A stretch of 64,000 nt of DNA from Neckera pumila (taxonomy: Eukaryota > Streptophyta > Bryopsida > Hypnales > Neckeraceae). The stretch spans positions 4,156,501-4,220,500 of the forward strand of contig OZ018411.1 of assembly GCA_963969595.1 (NCBI GenBank), written 5' to 3'. The notes below the pieces were generated by a model, which was not told the origin of the DNA, did not search any database, and was given only the letters and a program-made list of their open reading frames with translations. Shown piece by piece: positions 48,255-61,217 of the stretch. Each line of letters starts with the position of its first letter. Position 1 is the stretch's first letter. The translations under genes and the position numbers were made by a program.

Positions 48255-50302
48255 AAAAAAAGATCTTTTTGAATGTGGTATGTAATTTTCTATGAATTTT
48301 TAAAGTGGTTGCTCCTAAGACCACGAAAACTGTCACATAGGTGGACCCAAAACCGAAATCAACAAAAATCAGTAGTTTGCAAATGAGAGGTATATGTCCT
48401 TCAAATGCGTCAGCAAATCAGAGCCAAGCATTTCAAGGACACATTAATGAGAAGTCTAGGGACAGATACAGTGACTATCTAAAGTACAAAAATGGAAGCA
48501 AGGACACTAACGGGTGTTTCTACCTTAAAGATTAAGAAAATTTCAAACTTGCTTTTTGCCCTCAACGGAATGAGTTTGGACCAAAAGATAAAAGAAAAAT
48601 AGAAAAAATAGAATAAACAAAACAAAATGGAAAGAAAGAAAGAATAACATTTTTCTAAAACATCTCCTAAATACAGCAAATCATGATTAGAGCATCAAAT
48701 TTTGATCATGAAAAAAATTTCAAAGGCCTTATTAATTTGACAAGCAAAAACCATTATTGTATCTACTAGCGTATACATTTCAATAACATACCAAAGATCC
48801 GTTACAAATTCTAATATGAGCCTAAAATGAGTTTGAACACAAACCACCATGAATGTCTCAAATCTTATGCAAAATCAAAGAAAAGAGGCTCTTCACAAAG
48901 CATCATTAAGTTGAAGTAGAATCAATAAAAGATACTTCCCAAATCCGATTTGATAATAGACTTGAAGATTTTAGCCTAATTTGTGTCTATTTGAAACACA
49001 ATATAAATCCATATACAATAAATAAAGGTGCACAAAGTGTCTTAAGCTAAAAGCAATTGCTATCTATGTCACAAGTTTAACATTTCTTCAAAAAGCAAAA
49101 AAACAATGTATCACTTACAAAAATCAAAGCAAAAACCACAAATAGAAAGCTTAATCCAAAAGCAACCTTAGACATGATAGCAAGTTGTCACAACAACACC
49201 AAAGGCCTCTTATATGCCCCAGCATGTCTGTGTGTACTAGCAAGACTCTATGATTGTGTAGTAAAACTGAGTCTAAGCTTGTAAGGGATGAAAGTTTGCA
49301 AGCAAGAATAGTAGTTCTCATTTTTTTTACAACTCACAGCCTTCAAAAGATCCTTTCTAACAACTACTTTCATTAAGGTAAATAAATGAGTAGGTAGGCG
49401 GTTTTTAAGCAAAGTTGCTTAATAACTTGTCAGTAATATACTAATATAAAGCTTAAATAATTACCAACTCATAATTAACAATGTGCTTTGGTAATTTATT
49501 ATACACCCAAACAACCACAATACTTCTATAATACTTGAGTAGTCATTTGGAGGTGCCAATCACAATGGAATTAACATGTGCTTAATACTCAATCAATATG
49601 TTATTTATGCATCAAATCCATTATGTTTTGGCATGAACTTCAAGTACAAGTAATTTTAGTAGCTTAATAATATACAATAATATAGCTATTCTTTATTATT
49701 GTGATTTATAGAGGTTACGTGATTAAGGTTACCTAACCATATCATTAAATAGCATATATATGTGTTTGACCAGCCTTGTGAGGACATCAATATAAAAGGT
49801 ATATTATACAATAAGGTTAATATAAGGTACTTTCTATTCAAATAAAATGACATTGCAACGATCTCCTTGTTAAAAAATATAAAATAACAAATTTTATATT
49901 TTGAATTAAAAAAACATCATTCAGTAAGTTAGATTGAAATTGAGATCAATTTCATCATCAAAGACATAAAAAAAGAGACAAATGATTTGAGACCTCAATG
50001 CTCACAAGCTCACTTGTAAAAGTGTCTTCAACAACAATTGTCAATGATTTTATTGTCTCATTAATTCAAAGAATAGTGCCATAACCACGGTCTTGGATAT
50101 AAATCCTCATCGCCGGGAATTTAAATTAGGAAATGAAAACTCTATGCACTACCAAGTTTGACAGCTAAAGACACTTGTTGAATTGTTCTAACAATATATA
50201 TACTATTGTCTTTCTATCGCAAGCTGTTCAATTTTTTTTAATACAAAGGTATAACAACAAATTACATTCCAAATAACAAGAGGGATTGATTCATTATAAA
50301 TT
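48255..50302. other. AT-rich stretch without supported gene
   Basis: No reading frame, RNA gene or element end could be supported. Confidence 0.4.
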
Positions 50303-50397
50303 AACAGATTTTTGTTGAAATCAACAAAGTAATGACTAGAACAATGCGACCAACAATCAACAGAATTCTGTCAAAATTCCTACGTTTTCTACTAGTG
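50303..50397. mobile_element. CACTAGTAG-type MITE, partial
   Basis: Ends 'cctacgttttctactagtg' and contains 'ttgttgaaatcaacaaagt' and 'aatcaacagaattctgtc'. It is the reverse-oriented relative of 18145-18264 and 25449-25612. The left terminus is not preserved. Confidence 0.7.
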
Positions 50398-52014
50398 AAT
50401 TACCTCCAAAATATAAATAGTCTAGCGTCTTAGTAGTAGAAATTGTAAAAAAAACAAATATTGTGAGCTTGTGCCTATTCATTGTAGGCTTTTATATAAT
50501 AACTACAAAATCATCCATATTTGCAAATTAGCCTTTATACATTGTCGAGTTGAGAGGAGCGCGCTTTGGGAATACACATGGTATTTGGTTGCAACTGGGA
50601 TAAGTTAGCCAGGGACTTCAAACAACCTTCGTGTCTTTTGATCTTCAGTCTTCAATCTTCAAACTTCAATCTTCAAACTTCAATCTTCAAACTCCTCCTT
50701 GTTGGCCGATCCTGTGTTGGCTCTAAACTGGTTAGGATTTGGTCAGGTAGGTAATAAGAAACTATAGGCCTCGGACGAATAAAACGGGACAGCATAACAC
50801 GAGATGCCGTCCGGATAATGGGCTCCTAAACTTCAAACCCACGGTGACCAGTAATCATGCTTCACCGGTGGGGAACAACATATAAGATTGACCATGTAGG
50901 TGATTAATCCCACTTCGTCGCCACAAACACAAAACGGGGCTACTCTTGGATTCCCATAGAGCCCGCAACAGGTTTACAATACAGAAAAGAAAAACAATTA
51001 GCCTCCAAAATCGGCTGGGAATAACAAATAAACAAATTAGGCTACAAACCACAATACAGAAGGGTCTTCAAGTCTTCATCTCTTCATTTCTCCTTGTCTT
51101 GTATTTTTGAAGTGTTCAAAAACACAACAAAAAAACCAAAAACTAACTCCAAAATACCTCTGAACTTCAAACTAATGCTACAGATGCCTCACAACTCTAA
51201 ATATTAAGTATCTTAGCTTTTTGAAAAGTTAACAAAATATACTAACACTCCTCCAAAATTCAGCTCATTCTAAGCTATTGTCCAGACACTATAGACAAAG
51301 TAAGTCTCGGCCTTCATTCTCTAAAGGCAGCAGACCTCTCCACCTTAAAATCTCCATATCTCCCTCAAAAATACTTCAATTATGAAGTATAATAAGTTTT
51401 TGAAAAACTAATCACATAATCTTCAACCTCACAAAACCTCATACAAATTCAAACTATTATCCATTCGTTGTAGGCCTCGAAAGTCTCGGCTCTTCTTAGT
51501 TGGGTAACCGCAAACTTTCTATCTTCAAACTATCACAACTCCCTCAATAATCCTTCAAATCAAGCTTGTAAACTCATCTTGAAAAGCTAATTTCACAAAG
51601 AACAAACTCACAAATTTTTATTTCAAAAACTTTCATTCATATGGAGATATCTCTCCTTGAAATTCGGTTCTCTTTCAAAAAGAAAACAACTACACACACC
51701 TTTCCACACACTCTCAACATACACAAGGAATCTCCTTATCTTTCTTTTTCCCCTTTCTAAGATGAGAGTAGAGCACATCAGCTCATAATCTTATCTTTAA
51801 AGTCCATCCATAAGATAAGTATATTCTCTTGCCCTCTTCACACTATCATATATCTGCATTCCCTAGCCATTTTATTTAATCAAAAGGCCAATATTTAAAC
51901 CATCTCCAATCTGAACCTAATAAAATAAAACTAAAGGATTACTAAAGATCCTTATCAAAGGCCTCTATATGCCGTAAAGTTGTACTAAAGGTTCTAAAAT
52001 AAATCGCCAATCGC
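50398..52014. other. Stretch with a GC-richer patch, no supported gene
   Basis: A 14-bp repeat (CTTCAATCTTCAAA) runs at about 50642-50694. 50700-51060 is GC-richer, with short frames on both strands and no family resemblance. 51060-52014 is C- and T-rich and may be an eroded retroelement region, but no LTR pair, primer-binding site or domain was found. Confidence 0.35.
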
Positions 52015-52260
52015 CAAGTCGTGAACTTGGTTGGTTGGAGAAGCGGTGGTTAAAAGTTGCCAGCTACTCCGGGCCCGAAATCCATCGATTCGGGTTCGAA
52101 TTCCGATGGCTTGTTGATTGGCTTGGGCAGCCCACGGCTTGGCATGCTAGTGTAGCAGAAAAGTTGTATCAGCCAACCTGCTACCTACCCCCTAAGCTGT
52201 GCATGTGACAAGAACAGTGAGCGCCTATAAAGTGCAAACTGTCCTTAATAACCGTGGTTC
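52015..52260 (+). mobile_element. tRNA-derived SINE
   Basis: A GC-rich unit with a tRNA-like head. A box A-like segment 'gaagcggtggttaaaagttg' (52040-52059) is followed by a near-canonical box B GGTTCGAATTC (52093-52103), about 35 bp further on. A cloverleaf does not form properly, so it is not a tRNA gene. Both RNA polymerase III promoter boxes followed by an unrelated body of about 150 bp are typical of plant SINEs. No long A tail is left. Confidence 0.65.
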
Positions 52261-55200
52261 TCACCACGACCAAACCACTTTTATTAAGTATTGTATTTTA
52301 GATTAATAAATATTAAATCTAATATTTACATGATGGAAGAATTTCCATCAAGACAACGTGACCTTTGCACAAATTTCCACACCCGACTAATTTTTCAACA
52401 AAAGCGTCAATGGTTTAGTCATTGGTAGCTAAGAACCTAGTACCTCTTGGTTAGAGGGATTCCCTCCAAATTAAAGGAACATCACATTTGGGCTACTATT
52501 CCTCATCACATAGATATCTTTAAGTGTTTGGTAATTGAAATTAAGGCATTGGTTTTTCAAACATTTGCGACATGTATTGATTCTTTAATTTCTAAATGGC
52601 TCCTCTATGAACTTTGATATTAGCTCTTCTGTAGATATTGATGTTGATTCCTCCGTAAGCTGCGTTAAGTGGCTTCTCTATAAACTCTAATGTTGGCACT
52701 AATGTTTATTAACAATGCATTGAATTCAAAGCGCAAGTTGGATAATGACTTTTCAATTGTGGTTTAAAATTCAAAACAAAGTAAATGTTATTATTAGGAT
52801 TGCCCAATACATCACCATTACCATTGATGGAGCAAGTATTGCACAAAACTATAGCTACATTCCAATTCATTATTATATTATGCAGAACATTATCATGTTC
52901 AACAAATAATTTAACTTTTATATTTGTTTCAACCTTGAGTATTATAGATGGCTTGTTTGCAAAAGTCATTATAACAAAGATCATGTACTTAAGTGCTAAT
53001 GGGATAGCTACCTTTTAGGATCAAAAAAGTAGAGTGAAAAAGCGGATTCCAAGTAATGATGCCCCTTTTGCTTAAAATGTTCATTGCATGGCTCACAGAT
53101 GCAACTTGACTTTTGAGATTGTTTTCATAGGATATAAAATCTATCATAGAGGATCAGTTGCAAGTGTATCATAACCACTTTGCATGTAGCCCCAAGAAAA
53201 ATGTTGAATTCCATAATCTCGCACTCATGATAGAAACAAAAGGCCTGAAGTTATTGAAGAATGTGCTTATACGTTGAATGTTTTTAATTGACCCCCTCAA
53301 GCAGCTTCTAAGTGAGTATTGCTCAGTTGTAGCCAAGAGAAATGTGGATTCCACAAACAACAAAAAATCCAGTAACATTGTGTTTATTGTATTTGTCTAA
53401 TGTGTCCTAGTTATTTGTGAAACTTGAAGGGATTTATTGCATTTTTTAGATTGGAGTTAATTATGTCTTGCATTTTTTGTAATGCAAAAACGTGTATGAA
53501 TAAAGGCGTCCTAGTAAAACTCATTGATCCTTATATTGTATTTGGCATAATATTTCTCTTGTCACTTTTAGAAAGTAGCTTTTGGATTGCTCTCTTGAAC
53601 ATATAATCTACATGAAGTAGGTGCCCATGTCCATAGATTTGAATACTAATGGATAAAATTTATTATTAGCTTTTGTCTTAGGCATTCAGACTATAATTGT
53701 TGTGCATGAAGGGCACTTGTGATCTGAAAATGTGTCATACACATTGTGAGCACGGTGAAAAACAATTGCAAAAGTATATTCTATTTCACGTGTCTTGCAT
53801 TGTAATTTATCTTTTACTAAAAGTTTATTTGTTTGTGCGGGAGCTTAGATCTATGCTATAAATTTATGCATTCAATTGAATTATTTTATTTTGAGTAGTT
53901 GATATGTTTTCTGTTACACTATAATTTTTTTGACAAAATTAGTATCTTTTGTTTTCTAGACTACCAAACAACTTGCTTATTTTGTTGTTGTATTCTTTTA
54001 GTAAAGTTGATGTCTTTATTTATTTTTATTGTCAAACAACTTTCTTGCCTTATTACTATGTTTTTTTAGCGAAGTTGATATCTATTACTTTTAGAATTGC
54101 CAAATAATTTGCTTTCTCAGTGCTATATTTTGGGGGGCAAAGTTGATATCTATTGTTTTTAGAATTGCTAAACAGCTTTCTTATATTAATGTTGTTGATT
54201 GGAGATCTTGTCGGTGCATCACACTAGCTCAATGACAAACTCAAATCCAAATTTCATCCCATGTTCTTATGCATGCATTTAATGTTGTCTATCCACAATA
54301 CTGGTTACAGGGTGATTGTGAAGCTAGTTTTTGCAAGTATTGTGATATCATCATGATGATATCAAGAAAAACTTTGTTGAGCCCAGATGGTTTTCTGAAA
54401 AGGAGGGCAATAAATTTGTGTTGGCTATTTTAGATTGCACTCAGCTAAAATTGTAATAACTACTATTTAACTAGCCATGTTTTTAAATTCCCACACAAAT
54501 TCCATAGCAACTATAGAACCATCATATTTGGTGAATCCACTCACATAGCTTTGGAGGTATTTGGATGTAAACTCAATCCTTGCCAAAAAATTTAGTGAAT
54601 ATACAAAACTTACAAAGATTGCCGTAATCTATATGCTTAGTTCTGTTGTAGACAAATGTTACTTTTTGGGCATTATCATTTGTGAAGGATCAAATTTTAA
54701 ATAGATTGAATGCCAACTTGGGAGTAGAGGATGACATGAAAATACAGCAAGTGTACACAAGCAAGATCTTTCCATATAAAGATTGTTTTCAACAGCAAAT
54801 TCATTTAATTGAGCGGTATCGCTACGGTGTCATAGGGTAGTAAGTTTTCCTAGTTAGTATTGTCTAGAAGTAGTTTTCTTTAGTAATGCACTGACCATTC
54901 TTGTTTGGTGATTGAATTAATACTGAATTGTTTAAAATGTAGTTTGAAAGTAGCCCTTTTGTTTCTATCATCCGCACATGGTTTTGAAATTTGCCCAAAC
55001 AGCATTTTTGTTTAATGAAGGATTTTTTCTAACTATATTTGTATGCACATTTTAAACATGGTCAATAATTGGTGCTTCACTGCTTGAAACATTGTCATCC
55101 ATTCGAAATCCAAATTTGCTCTTCAAGTTTGCTTGCAAAATTCTCGTTTTATATTGCAAACTTTCTTTGCTTTGTGTAGCAATGTGATATTGAATGCATT

Positions 55201-56439
55201 GTTTCATTCAACATTTTTTCTTTTGTACTTGAATTTGCAGTAGTTTCTAAGGAAGTCAGAAATTCTACTTACTTTATTCAGTCCTGAATTCCTTCTAACT
55301 ACCAATCGCTTTGAATTTTTACTTCTTCCAATGATTTTACAGTCATGAGTTTCTTTCTTGAATGTCGGAATGTGTTCTCGAGTGTGTTTTGCGTTTTGCA
55401 AGCTCAACACTTTCTTCTAACCAGGGCTTTTATTTTGGGCAAAATTTTGCCAAATTGTCAAAAATATGACCTCTATGGCTTCATCCCTCCAAAAAATTGG
55501 CCTCTGTAGTGAGGCCGGCCAATAGGGGGGACACTGGTTCAAAAAAAAAGCCTGCTTCTAACTACTAATCATAAAGAATTTTCACTAACTACAACAATTT
55601 TGTAGTCATGAGTTTCTTACTTTTGCGTCAAAGAGTAATTTGTGTTTTGCAGGTCCAATGCTTTTCAAAGTAGCAGTATTTTTTTCATGTCTAGAACTCT
55701 CAATGATTTCCTTTATTGTTATCTTTTTGTCCTGCAATGTAAATGTATAATCTTCTTGCAATATAATTTCTCAAGAACTATTTGGTTCATATTTTTTCAA
55801 AAATGCAACGCATTTAGAATGCAATGAAGCCAACGCATCTAGAACGCAATGAAGCCCAATTGCACTTTTTTTTTCCCATTGTTGTAGCCTCCTAACTATT
55901 TTGGAAAATATTACCATTGCCAATATTACAACAAATTCTCAAAGTCATTGTCTAATCTAATTCCCTACAATGACATGTTAATGCCAATTGTTTCTAGATA
56001 ATTAGAAAAAAGAAGGCCATCAAGCTTAAATGGTTTCATACACAATCGCCTCATTCAATTCCAGCCCAAATAAATGAAAACCTTCTTCAAAGAAAGGGCA
56101 CAAAGTTGTTGGTTGTAAAACCAAAAAATACATTGGTTGTCATCAATGTTTTGTTTTTCTCATTTTCGGACCGATGGTTACATGGTCTTTCTTTCAAGAA
56201 GGTGTTTGAGTTCTCTAACTCCTTCATTTGGGAGGACTCAAATTGAAGGTAGCCAATTTTGAATGCACAATTTCGAACATGCAATTTTTATATGCAATAT
56301 TTGTATGTGCCGACTCTGCACAATGGATGAAATGAGGTTTCCGAAACACTGTGGGAGCAAAGTACAGGGCCATGATTATAGTCTGACATTTTTAACACAT
56401 TTTCTCCTCTTTTTTTTTTTTGCATAATTGCCTTAATCC
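52261..56439. other. AT-rich stretch without supported gene
   Basis: A weakly protein-like plus-strand frame near 53200-53390, interrupted by one TGA, has no recognisable family. The rest shows no gene, RNA or dated repeat. Confidence 0.35.
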
Positions 56440-56888
56440 TTAACCTTTAAACGACGAGGAGGCCATTTTGTGGCCGATGGATGACAAAGAATCAAACTAT
56501 ATAGGATAGAAATGCAATCATTCATCCTTGGAATTTGTTGTGAAAAGGGGAAATCTTCTACAGTAGTTTGACTTCCAATAGATACTTTTGGATTTTTTAA
56601 TGTAGATGATGTCACACGATAATGGAAAAGGCTGATTTCTACGGTCCCCCCGGCGTCCTTTAACCCTTAAAGGACAAAGGGGTGACCCTTGAAATCATCC
56701 GTTTTCATTACCGAGTGACATCATCTACATTAAAAAATCCAAAAGTATCTATTGGAAGTCAAACTACTGTAGAAGATTTCCCCTTTTCACAACAAATTCC
56801 AAGGATGAATGATTGCATTTCTGTCCTATACAGTTTGATTCCCTGCCATTCATCGACCAGGAAATGGCCTCCGCGTCGTTTAAGAGTA
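56440..56888. mobile_element. Two family C TTAA MITEs head to head
   Basis: Arm 1 (56440-56663) starts TTAACCTTTAAACGACG. Arm 2 (56663-56888) is its reverse complement, ending CGTCGTTTAAGAGTAA. Over 100 bp in the middle of each arm is practically identical. At the junction, GTCCTTTAA-CCC-TTAAAGGAC is itself a palindrome containing two TTAA motifs. The pair could form a 220-bp hairpin. Frames crossing it on both strands are mirror images and not genes. Relatives at 58165-58382 and 60592-60804. Confidence 0.8.
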
Positions 56889-57260
56889 AAAAAACATTGG
56901 TTTATGATGTCTGAAATGTCTGAAGTCTGAACTTCAAAGGGCCTTATTAATAGACTGCCATCCATCATGTACTGCAATTAAATTTATCTGAGCAAGAGGC
57001 CCACTTGGCCAGGCAATAATAAATTTGTTGGCCAACTTCGGAAGCCAGATATCAGAAAATTTCAGGTGACGTCAGTTGACGACTCTGAGGCTCTAAAATG
57101 CAATTCCGGATTTGTACTGGACATGTGGCCGCACCTGACAATGGTGCACTTTTAGCTTGCTCCAGAACTCGGCTTGGCGTTCATCACGGCAGCCGAGGAC
57201 GGACCCTTGCCTGTGATTCACAGGATTCATCACTCGTCAGTTACGGTACCCAAAACACTC
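56889..57260. other. GC-richer spacer
   Basis: Moderate GC without a reading frame. Nothing recognised. Confidence 0.35.
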
Positions 57261-57545
57261 TAAGGTAACTACACCTAAAATCGCACAGTCCTTAAAAGTG
57301 CACAGCGGATATTCTTGCCTAAAATGTACTCCCACTATTCATATGACTCTATGATCATTTTTTGGTGCACCTGTTTTTGGCACTTTGAAAATTTGTAGTT
57401 TATTCACACGGTGTTCAAAAAATGTATTCTAAGAGAATCAAGAATTTTGTTTTGACTACCAATGGGACCCCACAATTTATTTTTCAATATAAGTGAAAAC
57501 CATGCTAAATTGCTTAACTGTGCGATTTAAGGTGCAGTTACCTTA
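57261..57545. mobile_element. TIR MITE, 285 bp
   Basis: Left end TAAGGTAACTACACCTAAAA followed by TCGCACAGT matches the reverse complement of the right end (TAAGGTAACTGCACCTTAAA) over 29 bp with two or three changes. The outermost TA on both sides would fit a TA target duplication (Tc1/mariner-Stowaway type), but a longer TIR including TA is equally possible. Non-coding. Confidence 0.8.
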
Positions 57546-58164
57546 AATAGATTGTGCTAATTACCAACCAACATGTGCTTGTTGCCTGCCTCTCTTTATA
57601 ATGGAGAAAGGTGGGCACCTCAAAACCATCACTTTTTGCCATTGTGCCTTGATATTATTATTAGACGGGTCAAATTTTCATATTTTTCTTCTTGGCAAGT
57701 GAAAGGATGTTCCAAAGCACCAAAGAACACGACATTTGGATATTGTATGCAAAAGTTATGAAGGATCAAAGTTTTTTTTGGGTGGAGGTTCTAGTAACGT
57801 TTCATCCACATGGGTACGTATTGATTTGGGAGATATACACTGAGTGAATGTTGGATCTTGTTCAACCATGTTCAATTAATTAACCTCTAAAATGCCTGTT
57901 GTATGATTTTAGGTCATTTTTGACTTTGGGGCAAGCCCTTCTCAGTAGAATATTTATTGGATTCTTGTGACATTTGATAAGAAGTTTATTCCACTACTAG
58001 CTTGATGTGTAAAAAATTTTACAACAAATAGAATTGCAATTCAAAAGTTGTGCATCAAAAGGACATTTCTTCCAACATACAAACAGTCCGAGTAGACTAT
58101 AGACATGATAGATAGATCTAACTTTAGTCTCAAAACTTTAAAAACACTCTCCACATGCTTGTTA
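57546..58164. other. AT-rich spacer
   Basis: No gene or repeat is recognised. Confidence 0.4.
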
Positions 58165-58382
58165 GTAACTCTTGAAGGATGGGTTGGTGACTAAAGAAAT
58201 CATCTTTTTTGGGTACTATGTGAATCATTGGTTAAAAAAAATTCAAAAGTATTCATCGGAAGTCAAACTACTTTACAACCCTCCTCCTTTTTACATGAAA
58301 TTCCAATGATGAATAGTTGTACTTTTGTCCTATATATAACAAGGCCATTCATCATCCAAAAAATGGCCGAGGTGTCCTTTAA
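58165..58382 (-). mobile_element. Family C TTAA MITE abutting a family A copy
   Basis: Reverse copy of the 60592-60804 element, with shared 'ggaagtcaaactactt' and 'gaaattccaatgatgaatag'. Left end GTAACTCTTGAAGGA is a mutated TTAACCCTTAAAGGA. The right side runs 'gaggtgtcctttaa' and its TTAA (58379-58382) is also the left flank of the next family A element. Confidence 0.75.
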
Positions 58383-58961
58383 CCCCTAAAGGCCTAAGGC
58401 TTTTTTTGGCCATGGCCAAGAAACATCCAAAATTGTCATTTGTATAGCAAAGAGTAAAAAAAGTATTAAAATGTTTTTTTTTGCACATCTAACTCCCGGA
58501 TCTTACACCTAATTAGTATGAGAATGTGTGGAAAATAATTCAAAATTTTGACCGCACATACTACAAGATATTTGTGTTTAAAGTGAAATAACAAATCTTT
58601 CAACACAGTGCAGGACTAGATTTGATGACTTTGAACATTTTTAACTTAAATTTTTTGCACTACAGAGTTTTGAGCTTTAAATCTTTAAGTAAAGATTTGA
58701 ATTGAGAGTGTAGAGAAAAAAATAAAATAAAATGAAACTTAATTTTCATGATTAAAAAATTGTTAATTAGAAGTAGGTACAAGATAGAAGGAAAATCCAA
58801 AATATTAATATCTTTTCTATGGAATTAAAAGCACTAATCCCAATGGTGAGATTGTTCTAGCAAAAAACCTGAACCTTGTGGAATTTTCTTTTGGGAAAAT
58901 TGTAAAAATTGCATTTAAAAATGAATCCTACAAGTTATTTTTTTTCAGGAAAATGCTCTAA

Positions 58962-59005
<44 letters not shown>

Positions 59006-59240
59006 ATTTTTAATTTTTAAATGCAATTAATTTTTGTTGCCCCTCGGACGTTGTTTGAGCTTATTTGGGCATAACTTTTGTTCCCCGGCAATAGTTGAAA
59101 AAAATATATACTCCCATGAAGCTTAACATTTTTTCTTTCTTCATAAATTTTTTCAAAAATCACAACAAAAATTCAGCTCGTAGATACCTGCCCAAAATCC
59201 CATTTGTCCCCCGAAAGAACAATGGGCTTTTAGGGATTAA
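58379..59240 (+). mobile_element. Family A TTAA element with (TA)n replacing part of its interior
   Basis: TTAA 58379-58382 with CCCCTAAAGGCCTAAGG, and GGGCTTTTAGGGA with TTAA at 59237-59240. The segment that in other copies reads 'gattgtccataactttctca' is missing, and a (TA)n run sits at that point (58963-59000). It inserted into the end of the family C copy on its left, so it is younger than that copy. Confidence 0.85.
58963..59000. repeat. (TA)n microsatellite inside a family A copy
   Basis: Nineteen TA units. It replaces family A sequence. Confidence 0.95.
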
Positions 59241-60591
59241 TGGTTGACATAATCCCAAGAGTTCGCAATGTGGACAAGTTTGCAATATGAGTATGCATTG
59301 TAAATTTAAAAAGTCATAACAACATTTGAAATATTGTCCATTTCCATAGAGTTATTCTTTAAGTACTATCATTCGGTTTTCATATTTGACAATGTACTCC
59401 TCCCTCCATTTGGATTTGACTTCTAGTGTCCAAGATATTGTAGGTAGAACTGAGTTGCCAAATTCTAGTGATCATTTGTTTGAAATACAAGTACTATTGT
59501 TTGCAGAAGAAATATTCTAGTTATTTGATTAACTGTATAGAAGTACAGATGTCCTAAGGACAAATGTATATGACAATTTTTGTAATTATCAAGTTGTGCT
59601 TAAGAAAATCAATATGTTTATATGAATCATATATCAAACATGAAAATAATATTATTTCAAGAACTATGATTAAGTGAATAATAGATGTGCGGTAATCAAT
59701 TCAAAATATATTTACTGATCGATTCTGCTATGATTGCACTTGACACCTCAAAAATGACAAATCATACATGTGTAAAATTGTCCTATATAATTTGTAATGA
59801 TTTTCTTAGAAGTCATGTTGGTTTAGAACATGAATTGATCCCCAAAGAATTGTACAACAAACAACCACTAATAATTAAGTAGTTTGAGGTGAAGATAAGG
59901 TATAGTAAAAAGAAGATATAGAGCTCTATAGTACTTCGTGGATACATTTTTTGAAAAACAACAATAGTAAGCTTTTAATAAAAGTTGTATAGTTATAGAC
60001 TTCCATACGTTCCTTTCTTTTGTGATAATCTTTTTGTCAATCATGTGTCTTCTCTTTGTCTTATTCATCCCCTAGAAGTCGAAAAATTCAATTTCTTTCT
60101 CATGAGTATGTTTCTTTTACATTGTTGGTTAATTTCTTTTTCATGATCACTTTGCTTTTACACTTTAGGTTGATGTCTTTTGCATGACAACGTTTGTATA
60201 CAAGGCAATCGCCTTTGTACAATCAGGTATTGTGATAGTTTTGTAAAACCAGATCATTATTTGATTTTCTCATAATGTGCATACAAAGAGTGCAAATCTA
60301 GACTTCATTCTTTTGAATCCAATTCTTTTCTACACTGAAGAAGGGTATTCAAGGGACCCATACTAATTAATCGACATTCATACTATATAAATATCTACCT
60401 TTGTTATACGTCAATAGTTATTGAAGTGTTTGGAGGCTCTACATCATGTTTCGAACATCTTACAATTTTCTACAACAAGTCACTTTAGTTTTTTGGTCCC
60501 CTTAATATCCCTATTTAGTGTAATTTTATGCAAACTTGATTTCCAAGAACACATAGTGGTCACCTAACACTAAAAAGGTTAACCATTAGAG
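59241..60591. other. AT-rich stretch without supported gene
   Basis: Nothing coding or repetitive could be supported. Confidence 0.4.
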
Positions 60592-60804
60592 TTAACTCTT
60601 AAATGTTGAGGTGGACGTTTTGTGGCCTATGAATGATAGGGAATCACATGTGTAGGACAAAAGTGCAACTATTCATCATCAAATTTTTGGTGTGAAGGGG
60701 AGTTTGACTTCCAATGAATGCTTTTGCTATTTTTTAAGCCAATGATTCACACGGTAATGAAAAGGATGATTTCTAGGATCACCGCTTTGTCCTTTAAGGG
60801 TTAA
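60592..60804 (+). mobile_element. Family C TTAA MITE, full length (213 bp)
   Basis: TTAA at 60592-60595 with CTCTTAAATG, and TTTGTCCTTTAAGGG with TTAA at 60801-60804. The interior ('gtttgacttccaatgaatgc', 'gattcacacggtaatgaaaa') matches the arms at 56440-56888. It shares with family A the target site and a related terminus, but the body is unrelated. Confidence 0.85.
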
Positions 60805-61217
60805 TCTTAACATGTGTGTAATGTGGGACCACGAGCTGGAGTTTCAGAAAAATCCAGGACAAAATTCCTTGGAGCATTGCAACTAGGATGTGATAAAGCA
60901 CAAAAACCGGGGTCTGATGAAGGGTCAAGTCTAAAGTAGTGCATCGAGCCTCTTGCGGAGGTAAAGCCCAGGGTGAAAGTAAAAAAAAAGGCACCCTATT
61001 TTGTGCCGTCTTTGTTCAATTGTTAACACTTCTCCTAGCTAATTTGGGGCCTTTGATTGCAAATATGAACTCAGAAAGTGCAAATTTTATCATGCGTAAC
61101 AAATAAAACGTTCTTGCGTTTTCTCCAAGTATAAAACAGCCTCTGCAAGAGGCTCGTTGCACTACTATGGACTCGACCTTAATGGAGTGTTTTTATTGTA
61201 CTTTTTATTGTTTTTCG
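60805..61217. other. Spacer between TTAA elements
   Basis: No gene recognised. The short GC-richer segment near 60900-60980 has no family resemblance. Confidence 0.4.

Noticed and set aside
50566..51052. Short frames in a GC-richer patch, considered as a gene or LTR
   Set aside because: No domain, paired LTR, primer-binding site or splice structure was found.
52031..52110. Functional tRNA gene
   Set aside because: Box A and box B are present, but the acceptor, D and T stems do not pair and no anticodon loop could be drawn. SINE fits better.
56433..56977. Protein-like frames with identical peptides on opposite strands
   Set aside because: They are mirror images produced by the head-to-head family C elements.
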